DNA of 64,000 nucleotides from Elymus sibiricus (GCA_039707655.1 CM077666.1:281779166-281843165); one strand, 5' to 3'; positions 21,331-33,362 are shown, counted from the stretch's first letter. The notes: generated from the letters alone by a model not told the origin. Program-made: numbers and translations.

Positions 21331-24300
21331 ATGTCTTCCGGCGGTGATTCGTTCCTGGGCCGCGAGATCCGTCTCGGAGCGCTCACCTTCATCACCGACG
21401 ATTCGGCATGGCTCCAGGAAGCGCCTTTGGACGTGGAGGCGCTCCCGATTCGCGGGGCAACGCACTTCTGTGCAAGCTCCTGCGGTGTTCTTCTCCTTCA
21501 GCCATCGACCCCGTATGTGTCGGCCCTTCCTGCTGTTCGTCGTCGCAAGCGATCCGGTCGCTCGCGGCTACAGCGTTGGGTGCGGCATGCGGCGGCACGC
21601 CAGGTTTCGTCCCCGCAGATTGCAGCCATCGAGCCCGCCGAGTCACTTCACGGCGTGTTCGACTCGGCGTCGGACCGATCCGACATTCCTTCCGAGTGCG
21701 AGAGCTGCGACCCTGCGGCAGAAGTTTTTATGGCTGGCTCTCATCAGAGTCCGCCGCCTGGCTTCAACCACTCCAGGCGTGAGATTGGAGGAACGTCGAA
21801 TGAACAGCAGCGCCGGGATGAGGATGTTCTCCATACTCCCATCGTCGGTACGACTGCTGAGGCCCAGGCCATGGAGGCTACATGCCTTCGGCTCAAAGAG
21901 ATGCAGGAGGCACTCGACGAGCGTGCTGGGCAGCGTCCACCACGTCCCAATCGACAACAGCGACAGTTGTTCCCGAGTGGATCTCGAAATAACGTCGAGG
22001 TATTTCGTACTCCAGTTTTGAATGTTGCAGCGGCTGCTAGGATTGCAGAGTCTATTGAACCGTCACGATCAGAGGCTGGTAGAGGTCTGCAGCAGATCAA
22101 GACATTGCTTGAGGCAGCGCAGCAGCAGAACGCGGCTGTTTCTCAGTCGCAGAACAGGTTACACGGCCATTCTCCCAGGGCAGAAACAGTTCAGTCGGCT
22201 CACAGTCCTGGGTCACCTTCGCATCACAGAGGCGGAGGATACCGTGAAGATCGGTACAGAGATCAGGGGCGAGATCAGTCTGTTCCCCGTTATCACCGCG
22301 ATGACCGCCGTCGAGTGTTTTTTCCTCCGCGGAATGGTTCATATGTGTCCCGGCACAATGATGATAGGCGCCCGTTCGGCGATGAGCGGAATCCTGGGTT
22401 CGACGCAAGGGACGTCCTTGCTCAAAGACGGGTCGACAGAGGCAGAGCCCACAGAGATGGTTATAACGGAGACTATCCGAGTGGAAGCAGTGCTGTTGTT
22501 TCTGGGCCCGAGTGTTTTAGCAGAGCCATTCGCTCTGCAGAGATTCCCCCCAACTTCAGGTTGGCGGCTGGAATTGGCAAGTTTTCTGGCGAGTCAAAGC
22601 CTGAAACTTGGTTGGATGATTACCGAGTGGCTGTACAGATTGGTGGAGGTAACGACAACATAGCCATGAAGCATCTGTCCTTGATGTTGGATGGTTCGGC
22701 CAGAGCTTGGTTGAATCGTTTGGCTCCCTCTAGCATCTATTGCTGGGAAGATTTGGCCCGAGTGTTTATCAGAACCTTTGAAGGCACTTGTAAACGTCCC
22801 GCTGGTTTGATTGATTTGCAGCACTGTGTTCAGAAGCCCAATGAAACCTTGCGAGATTACATTCAGCGCTGGTCCACCTTGCATCACACGGTGGAGAATG
22901 TTTCCGAACATCAAGCTGTTTGTGCCTTCAAGGCTGGGGGTAGATACAGAGAGCTCTATCTGAAGTTTGGTCGCACCGGTGATATTTCTCTGAGCAAGAT
23001 GATGGAGATTGCCACTCGGTACGCCAATGGAGAAGAAGAAGACCGCCTCCGAAGCGGTAAAGCCAAAATAGTCGACAATAACGCAGGTGGGAATTCCAGT
23101 CGGAAACAGAAGCGCAAAGCTGATCCTCCTGCTCAGGCAGAAGCGGCCGCCGTGGCGGCACAAGGCAAGAGTAAAGGAAAGTCCAAGGCTAAGTTCACCC
23201 CAAAGAAGTCAAAGAATCAGTCGGGTACTGATGTTTTGGATTTACCGTGTGCAATCCACACGAGGAAAGATGAAGAGGGCAATTTAATATTGCCAAAGCA
23301 TACCACTCGACAGTGCCGTTTGCTGATCCAGTCATTCAAAGAGAGTCAGTCGAGTGAGAAAGACCCTGAGAAAGAAACTGAAGAAGAAAAAGAAGAGTTC
23401 CCTGAAGTCAATGCCACCTTGTTGATTTTTGCTGATGTTGAGAGCAAGAGTCGACTGAAAGTTATCAACAGGGAGGTTAACATGGCGGCTCCCTCTACCC
23501 CAGCATATCTTAAGTGGTCTCAGACTGCTATCACTTTCGATCAGTCAGATCACCCTGCGCACATTTCTACCCCCGGGCGGCAAGCGCTGGTGGTGGACCC
23601 AGTTGTAGGGGACACTCGACTCCGCAAAGTTTTGATGGATGGCGGGAGCGGTCTGAACATCCTGTATGCAGATACCCTTAAGGCGATGGGCATTCCGATG
23701 TCCCGGCTCAGTGAAAGCAACATGCAATTTCATGGAGTAATCCCTGGGAAGAAGGCCCGTTCACTCAGCCAGATAGCGTTGGATGTGGTGTTTGGTGATG
23801 ACAAGCATTTTCGCAAGGAAAAACTGACGTTTGAAGTGGTAGACTTCCAGAGTGCTTACCACGCCATCCTTGGTCGACCAGCTTATGCCCGTTTCATGGC
23901 CCGACCATGTTACGTGTATCTCAAGTTGAAGATGCCTGGACCAAAGGGTGTGATCACAGTCACCGGCAACCGACAGAGGGCTGAGGAGTGCCTCCAGCAG
24001 GGCTCCAAGATCGCCGACCAGCAGATGGCTATGGTTGAGTTGGAAGAATACAAGAAAAATGCTGATCCCGCCGATCTGTTGCGTGCTAAGAAGCCCGCTT
24101 CTGAGTCAGCTTTTCAGTCGGCAGGAGATGTGAAGAAGGTGAACATTCACCCGACGGATCCAACTGCTGCCCCGACCAACATTTCAACAACACTCGACAG
24201 CAAATAGGAAGCCGAGCTCATCCAGTTCCTCCGTGAGAACTGGGACATCTTCGCATGGAAGCCCGCTGACATGCCTGGTGTACCCAGGGAACTGGCTGAG

Positions 24301-27300
24301 CACCGTTTGAGGGTTGATCCGAAGGCCAAGCCTGTGAAGGAGCACTTGCGTCGGTCGGCAACAGAGAAGCGAAGAGCAATCGGCGAAGAGGTGGCTCGTC
24401 TCTTGACGGCCAAGTTTATACGTGAGATTTACCACTCCGAGTGGTTATCGAACGTCGTCATGGTCCCTAAGAAGGACAAGTCACTCCGCATGTGTATTGA
24501 TTTCAAACATATCAATCGGGTCTTCCCGAAAGATCATTTCCCACTCCCCCGCATTGATCAGATTGTCGACTCAACTGCGGGATGTGAGCGTCTATCTTTT
24601 CTTGATGCTTATTCTGGTTACCATCAGATCCGTCTGTTTGGTCCGGATGAAATAAAGACAGCCTTCATCACCCCTTTCGGGTGTTTCTGCTATATCACCA
24701 TGCCTTTTGGTTTGAAGAATGCTGGCGCTACTTTCATGCGCATGATTCAGAAGTGTTTGCTCGATCAGATTCCTCGGAACATTGAAGCATATATGGATGA
24801 TATCGTAGTCAAGTCTCGCAAAGGTTCCGACCTGTTGTCTGACTTGGCTGAAACATTCGCCAATTTGAGGAGGTATGATATTAAGTTAAATCCGACTAAG
24901 TGCACTTTCGGCGTTCCCGGTGGAAAATTACTCGGTTTTCTCGTTTCCGAAAAAGGAATCGACGTTAACCCTGAAAAGATCGGCGCCATCGTCCGAATGA
25001 AAAGCCCTGAGCGTGTGCACGATGTCCAGAAGCTCACAGGTTGCTTGGCAGCATTGAGTCGATTCATTTCTCGTCTCGGTGAAAAGGCACTGCCTTTATA
25101 CCGACTGATGAAGAAGTCTGATACATTTGAGTGGACTCCAGAAGCTGAAGCAGCGTTTGTCGAGCTCAAAGCCCTGCTTACCACCCAGCCGGTGCTTGCT
25201 GCTCCGCGCAGCAAAGAGCCATTGTTATTGTACATCGCGGCCACTAATCAGGTCGTCAGTACAGTACTAACTGTCGAGCGGGAAGAGGAAGGCAAGGCTT
25301 ACAAAGTTCAACGCCCGGTCTACTATATTTCTGAAGTGTTGACTCCGTCGAAGCAAAGATATCCACATTACCAGAAGCTCGTATATGGTATATATCTGAT
25401 TGCAAAGAAGGTGGCACACTATTTTCAGGATCACTCAATTTCAGTCGTCAGTGATGCTCCGTTATCTGAAATTTTCAATAATCGAGATGCGACTGGTCGA
25501 GTGGCCAAATGGGCTATTGAACTCCTTTATCTTGATATCAAATTTGAAGCAAAGAAAGCAATCAAGTCTCAAGCGCTTGCTGATTTCCTCGCCGAGTGGA
25601 TCGAGCAACAGCAGCCAATCCAACTTCACTCGGCACACTGGACCATGTTCTTTGATGGTTCAAAGATGCTGAATGGATCTGGCGCTGGCGTCGTACTGGT
25701 ATCCCCAAAAGGCGATAAACTCAGTTATGTCTTACAGATTCACTTTGATTCCTCCAATAATGAAGCTGAATATGAAGCACTTTTGTATGGATTGCGTATG
25801 GCCATTTCACTCGGCGTCCGGCGCCTGATGGTATATGGCGATTCTGATTTGGTGGTTAATCAAGTGATGAAAGAGTGGGATGTCAGGAGCCCCGCTATGA
25901 CTGGATACTGCAATGCAGTAAGAAAACTTGAGAAGAAATTTGAAGGTTTGGAACTCCATCATGTTCCCCGAGTGAAGAATCAAGCAGCTGATGAGTTGGC
26001 AAAGATTGGATCCACTCGGAAACCTGTCCCCAGCAATGTGTTTCTCGAGCACATTCATTCTCCTTCGGTGCAGGAAGATCCTTTCACTGAAGAGCCCCCG
26101 CAAGCGAAGAGCGCCTATGATCCGACTGAAGTTGATGTCCCAGCTGTCATTGATCTGTTCATGGAGATTTTGGTAATCACGCCCGACTAGACTGTACCAT
26201 ACATTGCGTACATTCTCAGAAGAGAACTCCCAGACGATGAAGATGAGGCTCGACAGATAGTCCGCAGATCCAAGGCTTTTACTGTAATCAAGGGACAACT
26301 CTACAGAGAAAGTGTGACTGGCGTAGCTCAGCGGTGCATTTCTCCTGAAGAAGGTTGACTGATTCTGGAGGAGATTCACTCGGGAACTTGTGGCCATCAT
26401 GCGTCCTCTAGGACGATTGTTGCCAAAGCTTACCGGGCTGGTTTCTTCTGGCCACGCGCCAATGAGATGGCTAAGGATATTGTCGATCACTGCGAAGGAT
26501 GTCAGTTTTACTCGAACCTATCACACAAACCTGCGTCTGCCTTGAAGACCATTCCACTCGTCTGGCCGTTTGCTGTGTGGGGCTTGGATATGGTTGGACC
26601 CCTTAGAACAGGTCAGAGTGGGTTTACTCATTTACTGGTTGCAGTCGACAAGTTCACTAAGTGGATCGAAGCTAAGCCCATCAAGAAGCTGAACGCCCGC
26701 ACTGCTATCAAATTCATAAAAGAGATAACGTTCCGGTATGGGGTCCCCCACAGTATCATTACAGATAATGGCTCTAACTTTGACTCGGAAGAGTTCAGGT
26801 ACTTTTGCTCTTCTCAAGGCACTCGGGTGGATTACGCTTCCGTTGCGCACCCCCAGTCAAATGGTCAAGCTGAGCGAGCGAACGGCCTTATCCTCCAAGG
26901 ATTGAAACCTCGGCTCATGCGAGATCTTGATCATGCTGCCGGAGCTTGGGTCACTGAGTTACCGTCTGTTCTGTGGGGCTTGAGGACAACTCCCAACCGG
27001 TCGACTGGACGCACTCCTTTCTTCCTTGTATATGGAGCTGAAGCCGTTTTGCCGAGTGACGTCCTTCACAATTCTCCTCGAGTAGATCTTTACTCTGAAG
27101 ACGAAGCTGAGCAAGCAAGACAAGACGGAGTGAATCTCCTAGAGGAAGAGCGTGAGATGGCCCTGATCCGATCAACTGCATATCAACAAGACCTTCGCCG
27201 CTTCCATGCAAGACATGTCAAGAGCCGTTCGTTTCACGAAGGTGATTTGGTGCTCCGAGTGGATCAGCAGCGACCTCATAAGTTGGCCCCAGCACGGGAA

Positions 27301-27420
27301 GGCCCATTCGTCATCACCAAAGTGCTTAACAACGGGGCGTACCACCTTTTCAACTTGAAGAAGAATATTGACGAGCCACGCGCCTGGAATGCAGACCTGC
27401 TTCGACGTTTTTATTCTTGA
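21331..27420 (+). pseudogene. Tat gag-pol polyprotein with three in-frame stops
   Basis: The ATG at 21331 (MSSGGDSFLG) is the first after the primer site; the frame is open further upstream, but that lies in the LTR. One frame holds everything to the stop at 27418. Order: basic N-terminus; gag capsid region (about 22570-23060, with ARAWLNRL and LRDYIQRW); lysine-rich linker; protease (LMDGGSGLNIL, about 23632); reverse transcriptase with intact YMDDIVVKS (24790-24816); RT-linked RNase H; archaeal-type RNase H (25645-26010, FFDGS, EYEAL, GDSDL); integrase zinc region (26380-26510); integrase core (ITDNGSNF, NGQAERAN). The breaks are TAG 24205, TAG 26188 and TGA 26356. There is no frameshift in over 6 kb. 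Each stop is one transition from CAG, TGG or CGA. Stop readthrough at 24205 is conceivable but less likely. Confidence 0.93.
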
Positions 27421-27530
27421 TAACAGAGTTGCTTTGATGTAATAAGAGTACTCCAGACAGGGTTATGTGTTAACTGAAGACTTCCGCAGTCTAGTCAATT
27501 CCGATCGCACAGTTTTACATTCAAAATTAC

Positions 27531-28808
27531 TCCGAGTGAAGAGCGATCCTCTCTCTCGGGGGCTTAGTTGCGAATCCGTTTCGCCTAAGTTCAAAACTTT
27601 TCCGAGTGTATGACATTCAGTACACTCGGAGACTTAGCTGCGAGCCAGTCCTCGCCTAAGTTCAAAAATTACTCCGAGTGAAGATCGATCCTCTCTCTCG
27701 GGGGCTTAGCTGCGAATCCGTTTCGCCTAAGTTCAAAACTTTTCCGAGTGTATGACATTCAGTACACTCGGAGACTTAGCTGCGAGCCAGTCCTCGCCTA
27801 AGTTCAAAAATTACTCCGAGTGAAGAGCGATCCTCTCTCTCGGGGGCTTAGCTGCGAATCCGTTTCGCCTAAGTTCAAAACTTTTCCGAGTGTATGACAT
27901 TCAGTACACTCGGAGACTTAGCTGCGAGCCAGTCCTCGCCTAAGTTCAAAAATTACTCCGAGTGAAGAGCGATCCTCTCTCTCGGGGGCTTAGCTGCGAA
28001 TCCGTTTCGCCTAAGTTCAAAACTTTTCCGAGTGTATGACATTCAGTACACTCGGAGACTTAGCTGCGAGCCAGTCCTCGCCTAAGTTCAAAAATTACTC
28101 CGAGTGAAGAGCGATCCTCTCTCTCGGGGGCTTAGCTGCGAATCCGTTTCGCCTAAGTTCAAAACTTTTTCGAGTGTATGGCATTCAGTACACTCGGAGA
28201 CTTAGCTGCGAGCCAGTCCTCGCCTAAGTTCAAAAATTACTCCGAGTGAAGATCGATCCTCTCTCTCGGGGGCTTAGCTGCGAATCCGTCTCGCCTAAGT
28301 TCAAAACTTTTCCGAGTGTATGACATTCAGGACACTCGGAGACTTAGCTGCGAGCCAGTCCTCGCCTAAGTTCGAAAATTACTCCGAGTGAAGTGCGATC
28401 CTATGTCTCGGGGGCTTAGCTGCGAATCCGTCTCGCCTAAGTTCAAAACTTTTCCGAGTGTATGACATTCAGCACACTCGGAGACTTAGCTGCGAGCCAG
28501 TCCTCGCCTAAGATCGAAAATTATTCCGAGTGAAGAGCGATCCTCTCTCTCGGGGGCTTAGCTGCGAATCCGTTTCGCCTAAGTTCAAAACCTTTCCGAG
28601 TGTATGACATTCAGTACACTCGGAGACTTAGCTGCGAGCCGGTCCTCGCCTAAGTTCGAAATTTACTCCGAGTGAAGAGCGATCCTCTCTCTCGGAAGCT
28701 TAGCTGCGAATCCGCTTCGCCTAAGTTCAAAACCTTTCCGAGTGTATGACATTCAGTACACTCGGAGGCTTAGCTGTGAACCAGTCTTCGCCTAAGCCCT
28801 AAATTCTT
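27531..28808. repeat. 142-bp tandem array behind pol
   Basis: TCCGAGTGAA or a close variant recurs at 27531, 27673, 27815, 27957, 28099, 28241, 28383, 28525 and 28667: nine units at exactly 142 bp. Each unit is a dimer of two diverged halves of about 70 and 72 bp. Both share GACTTAGCTGCGA or GGCTTAGCTGCGA and end in CGCCTAAGTTC. Half A contains CTCGGGGGCTTAG, similar to this element's polypurine tract (TTCGGGGGCTAA at 33351-33362). The array lies between pol and the antisense gene. Confidence 0.97.
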
Positions 28809-29028
28809 TCGAGTGCTGAACACCCGTTCCATTCGAGAATTAAATAAATTCAGCCAAGCTAAATGTCGGAAAGCGAAATGCGAGTAAGACTAAAATATCC
28901 GGCGTAGCAGAAACTTGTTCGCGCAAAGGGAAGTTCTCAGGCTTAAGGCCTGAACGAAGTTTACTCGGTTACACCAACACTCGGCATACCGAGGCAAATA
29001 AAGTTTTTACCATAAGCAAAGTACCAAT
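28809..29028 (-). other. Putative 3' UTR of the antisense gene
   Basis: Non-coding DNA between the tandem array and the antisense stop codon. It has no repeats of its own. On the minus strand it contains an AATAAA-like stretch near 28845-28855 (complement of TTTATTTAATT), a possible polyadenylation region. Confidence 0.35.
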
Positions 29029-32000
29029 TCAAGCTCCAGCAGGACTTGAAGGTTCAACGAAGGTATCCAGGTCGATTCCGTCGGCGATCCGAGTGGCAGC
29101 ATCGATGAAAGTCTCCATGAAATCTTCAAATTTGAGTTTCTTCGTGTTGGTCACTCGGAGATCCTTCAGTTTGTCCTCTCTAGCTTCCTTGCAATGAACC
29201 CTGACGAGTGAAAGTGCCACGTCAGCACCACAGCGGGCAGCAGATTTCTTCCACGATTGCACTCGATTGGGAATCTCATTGAGCCGAGTCATCATTGACT
29301 CGAGGTCAGTATGGAGAGGATCTTCAGGCCACAGTTCCTTGTCGACCTTCTCAAATGCAGCTCTCAGCCGAGTGATGAATCCTTGGACGCTCTTAAGACG
29401 AGCTTCGAGACGAAACATATCCATGGCTTTTTGGGGTCCAGATTGGGTTCAATTTCTCTAGTTTCTTTTTCGAAGTCTTGACAGAATTCTGCATGAAGAG
29501 AAAGTGAAAGGGTGATCATAATACCATTCTGGAAAAACCGAAGAAATTCATTCGACAGATGAGGGTTACCTTCGAGCATGCTGAACATTTTCTTCGCAAA
29601 GTCTCCCAAGTGTTTCTCCAGAGCGGTCTTACTCTTGGTCTGCACTTCGAGTTTTTTGATCCATTCGGATCGTTCCTGCTTGAGCTTGGTGTTCTCCTCT
29701 TCCAGTTTACTGGCTGCTGCAAGTTTCTACTCAGCAGCTGCAGTTTTCTCCTTCGCTTCCTTCTGAGCATCAGCAAGTGATTTGTCCTTGTCCTCGAGCG
29801 CCTTCTTCATGGTATCTAAAGAAATAGCATTGTTGAGGCCCACTCGAAGACGACGGTTTTCATCACGTACGTCTGTTCGAGTGGATTCACTCGGTTCAAA
29901 GGATGGAAATCGAAAGTGATAATACAATTGATCAACAAAGATTACCTCCCAAAGTCTTCAGTTCGGTCTGCGCACGGTCCAGGATGTTATTCGTCAGCTC
30001 CAGATCCAGCAGAAGTCGATTCTTTTCCTTCTCCAGCTCGACGTACTTGGTCCCGAGCCCACAGGCTTTCTGAAATCAGCAAAAATGGGGGTTTAGTCGA
30101 CATAATAATTTCTCTACTCCCGAGTGGAAAAGTTCAGTCGACATAATAATTTCAGTCGACTGAAAGGCGGCCCGCCGCCCCACCCCACAACCCTATACAA
30201 GCGTCATATCATGGTTGATGGAAATGATGTCCATGAAACCTGCAGAATGGTTCTAAAGACTACTGCCCATCGTCAACGATCGACAGTAGTCTCGGGGACT
30301 ACACCCAGTGGGTGCACTCAGCGTGCCCCCACTGGAAACAAAAACACTCGACCAGGTCTGGCCTGTCCGAGTATAAAAGAAAGAAGCAAGCAACCAAACA
30401 TCGTCTTTATCAGACCACCGCCGAAGCAAGCACTCGACGGCGGTCTCGGGGACTACACCCAGTGGGTGCACTCAGCGTGCCCCCACTGGACCTACTTTTA
30501 CTCGACAAGGTCTGCCCTGTTGAATGGAAACAATATTAAGACCCCCGCCGATGCCTTCGTCATTCGACAGCGGTCTCGGGGACTACACCCAGTGGGTGCA
30601 CTCAGCGTGCCCCCACTGGACCAGAAAATACTTGGTCTACTGGCGAAGAAAAACACTCCAGTGGCTGTAAAATCAAGACGGACAGGAATTCAATCGGAAA
30701 TGAACTTACAATACCACTTACTCGGACGTTGGCCTGAAGCGCTGAGCTGGCATCATAGGCTAACTTGCTAGCTTCATACGCCTCTTTTGTTCGCAGCATC
30801 ATCTGCCCAGCCTGGATCATGGCCTCCTTGGCAGCTCCGGTTTGGTCCTCCGGGACGTGGTACAAAGGGTATGCAGGCGTCGAGTGAGCTGGTGTAGTCA
30901 CTGGAGCAGCTGGAGGTGCTTGGGATTGTCCAATAAGCGTCGAAGCCACCAGAATAGAAGTGGCCGGCGGAGCACTCGACAGTGGAGTTACAAGGGTTGG
31001 AGGCGTCGCCGCAGTCGTCCCACGGGGCGTCTGGACAGACGATGGTCCTCGAGTGCCCACGCGTGGAGCCTCTGGAAGCACAGCTTCATCCTCCGCTCCT
31101 CCCCGCGGCTCCTCATCATCTTCCAGTTCGATGACTTCGTCAGCTGCAGTCGGCAATTTTAATCAAGACACTCGACAATTATTCTTCAACAAGCAGAGTA
31201 AAGTATGGAGTTGTCATACCTCGTTGGGAGGTGGCTGCATCAGGAGTGTCCACTTCCATATGGTCTCCATCGTCCCGATGGGGCGACGTTACGGAGGTAG
31301 CAGCTCTGGCAAATAAATTTCACTCGGTCAAACATCAACATAAAGTTCTTCAACAGCAAAGTAAGGAAAATGAACACTCACGTGGAGGCAACAGGCACGG
31401 CTATCTTGATTCGAGGCAGGGCCTTCCGAGGCTTTGGCACGTCTGGCTTGAGCTGTTTCGCAGCCTTTTCAGTCGACCCCGTTGTCGCGACACGGTCACG
31501 TTTCGGGTTCCTTGTGCTCGACGCCACAGTTTTGCTCGGGGTGACCTCCGGGTCGTTCTGCTGCTTGGCCCGACGCTGGGTGCGCGAAGGGACATGAGCC
31601 TCCACCTCGTCTTCATCCAGGTCGTCGTCGCTGCTCTCGGTGTCGTCAGCATAGTCACCGTCTGCGCTGCCGTCGACGCTTCCTTCCTCTTCATCAGGAT
31701 GTTCTCCATTGGGTACGGGCGAGTACATGTTCGTAAATTCCTGCGAGGTTCAAGTTTCAAATTCAGTCGACTGAAGATTCAGTTACTCGGCAAAGTATTA
31801 AAACAATCGACAAATATATAACTCACCAAGTTCTTTGGCGGGTTCAAAGCGGAGAAAGGCGGAATTCGTTTGGATCCTTCTGGGTTATCACAGGCTCCAG
31901 TGATGCTTCTGAGCCACTGAGAAACAGTCTGATCGGAAACTTCCTCAGGATGAGTCCGGGTGGTATCCTCAGGGCCCGAATAATGCCACATGGTGTGATC

Positions 32001-32807
32001 CCGAGCTTGGAGAGGCTGAATTCGTCGACTCAGAAACGTTTCAAGGAGGTCCAAACCAGTCACTCCACCACGGATCAGTTCAGATATAGCATTCACTAAG
32101 ATCCCTACCTGGATTTTCTCTACCTTTGTCACGTACAGCGGTTTGGGAGTAACAGGTCGATCCAGGGTGAAAGGAGGAAGTCCAGTCGACATATTTGGTG
32201 ATGCAACATCTTTGTAATAAAACCAGGTCGACTGCCAACCCCGAACGAAGTCGGGAAAGGTCATAGAGGGGAACGCACTCCTACCTCTCTTCTGAATCCC
32301 TAAGCCACCACACAGTTGGATCACATTGGTTTTGCTATCTTTGGGATTGGCTTTCTTGACGGCTTGGGATCTGACAGAGAATATGTGCTTGAACAAACCC
32401 CAATGTGGGGGACAGCCCAGGAAACATTCGCACAAGGTTACGAAGCAGGAAAGATAGGCAATTGCATTCGGAGGAAGGTGGTGGAGTTGCGCTCCAAAAT
32501 AGTTCAAGAAAGCACGGATGAACGGATGGGGAGGCATGGAAAAACCTCGCTCGATGTGGGTGAGAAGCAGAACTCGCTCGCCGTCGCGTGGCTCCGGCTC
32601 GACCTCCCCCTTCGGCAACCGCCAGGAATCGGCAGCTATAAACCCGTCGACGACGAGGTTGTTCACATCCTCCGCCGTGACCGTCGATTGAAGAAAATCC
32701 CCCTGGATCCACCCCGGCGGCACCGTCGACCGGGCTCCCGACGGCTTCTTCACCTTGGCGCCTCCCTTCTTGGCGCGCTCGAGCTTCTCCATCTTGCCCT
32801 TCGTCAT
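29029..32807 (-). pseudogene. Antisense seven-exon gene of the Tat element (Transposase_28-like), two lesions
   Basis: Exons by splice signals: 32807-31827, 31740-31382, 31305-31220, 31143-30722, 30069-29946, 29872-29570 and 29488-29029. All six introns are GT-AG (donors GTGAGT, GTGAGT, GTATGA, GTAAGT, GTAATC, GTAACC; sizes 86, 76, 76, 652, 73 and 81 bp), and every join keeps phase (0, 2, 1, 0, 1, 1). Exon 1 has the 'gypsy type transposon' (Transposase_28, PF04195-like) signature: ERGFSMPPHPFIRAFL, then HHLPPNAIAYLSCFVTLCE. Exon 2 is acidic then basic. Exons 5-6 are strongly coiled-coil (ELEKEKNRLLLDLEL). Exon 7 has a conserved-looking end (EIPNRVQSWKKS, ARCGADVALSLVRVHCKE). Lesions: TAG at 29729-29727 in exon 6, and a one-base shift near 29428 in exon 7. 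The intended product is about 910 residues. Its function is unknown; 'transposase' is a database label without evidence of activity. Confidence 0.85.
30290..30625. repeat. Triplicated 48-bp block in intron 4 of the antisense gene
   Basis: The block starts near 30289, 30443 and 30573 (GTCTCGGGGACTACACCC, then a segment ending GCCCCCACTGGA). The three copies are almost identical, but the DNA between them is not. Inside each, CCAGTGGG and CCCCACTGG are inverted and would form a hairpin stem. Spacing is irregular (about 154 and 130 bp). Confidence 0.92.
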
Positions 32808-32904
32808 GGCGGCGGCGGTCAGCGAAGCAGAGCAGGGCGGAGGAAGAGGAGGAGAAGAGTGGATTTGGGGGAAGAGTACTGTACCAGCACCGGCGTCGGC
32901 GCCT

Positions 32905-32912
32905 CTTATACC
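32905..32912 (-). promoter_or_regulatory. Candidate TATA box of the antisense gene
   Basis: The minus strand reads GGGTATAAGAGG, about 100 bp upstream of the ATG at 32807, in GC-rich DNA. A GC dinucleotide run (33057-33071) lies farther upstream. A promoter internal to the element is inferred from position only. Confidence 0.45.
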
Positions 32913-33350
32913 CGCTCGTGTGAGCCACTGACCTGCGGGCCCACAGGATCTCTGGATATCCCGAAATCAGAGGAGGAGCGATACGTGGCGATATGGGCGG
33001 CGCGATAATCGAGGCGTCGTTCCTGCACTTGCCTTAGCAGTTACGCCATCTCCGCTCCGCGCGCGCGCGCTCTTATCCAAATTTCAAAACCCGCGAGACT
33101 CAGACCCGGTGGAGCAAACTGTTTCGTCAGAAGATTCTCCAGATCACTCGAACCTGGCTTTGAGCTCAGTTTCATTCGGACCAGTTTTCAAGTTCAGTTT
33201 TACTCGGACACACTCCAAGACAGAATTGATCAGGGCGGACGATTAAGGTTTCAATCGACGCAGATTTCTGGGAAGCATCAAAATACACTCGGAATTTTTG
33301 TGTCTCGTCTGAACCTGCATTGACACCTTTTACCCTCGAACCCCGATCCA

Positions 33351-33362
33351 TTCGGGGGCTAA
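33351..33362 (+). other. Polypurine tract of the Tat element
   Basis: TTCGGGGGCTAA lies directly before the 3' LTR, the expected site for plus-strand DNA priming. It is short and imperfectly purine. The same GGGGGCT core occurs in every 142-bp unit of the array behind pol. Confidence 0.65.

Noticed and set aside
27531..28808. Regular repeats suggesting a CRISPR array
   Set aside because: Units are 142 bp with no repeat/spacer alternation, all parts are repeated alike, and the context is a plant retrotransposon.
31231..31821. 196-codon plus-strand ORF inside the Tat element
   Set aside because: It is the antisense shadow of exons 1-3 of the minus-strand gene, whose splice phases are consistent; no domain on the plus strand.
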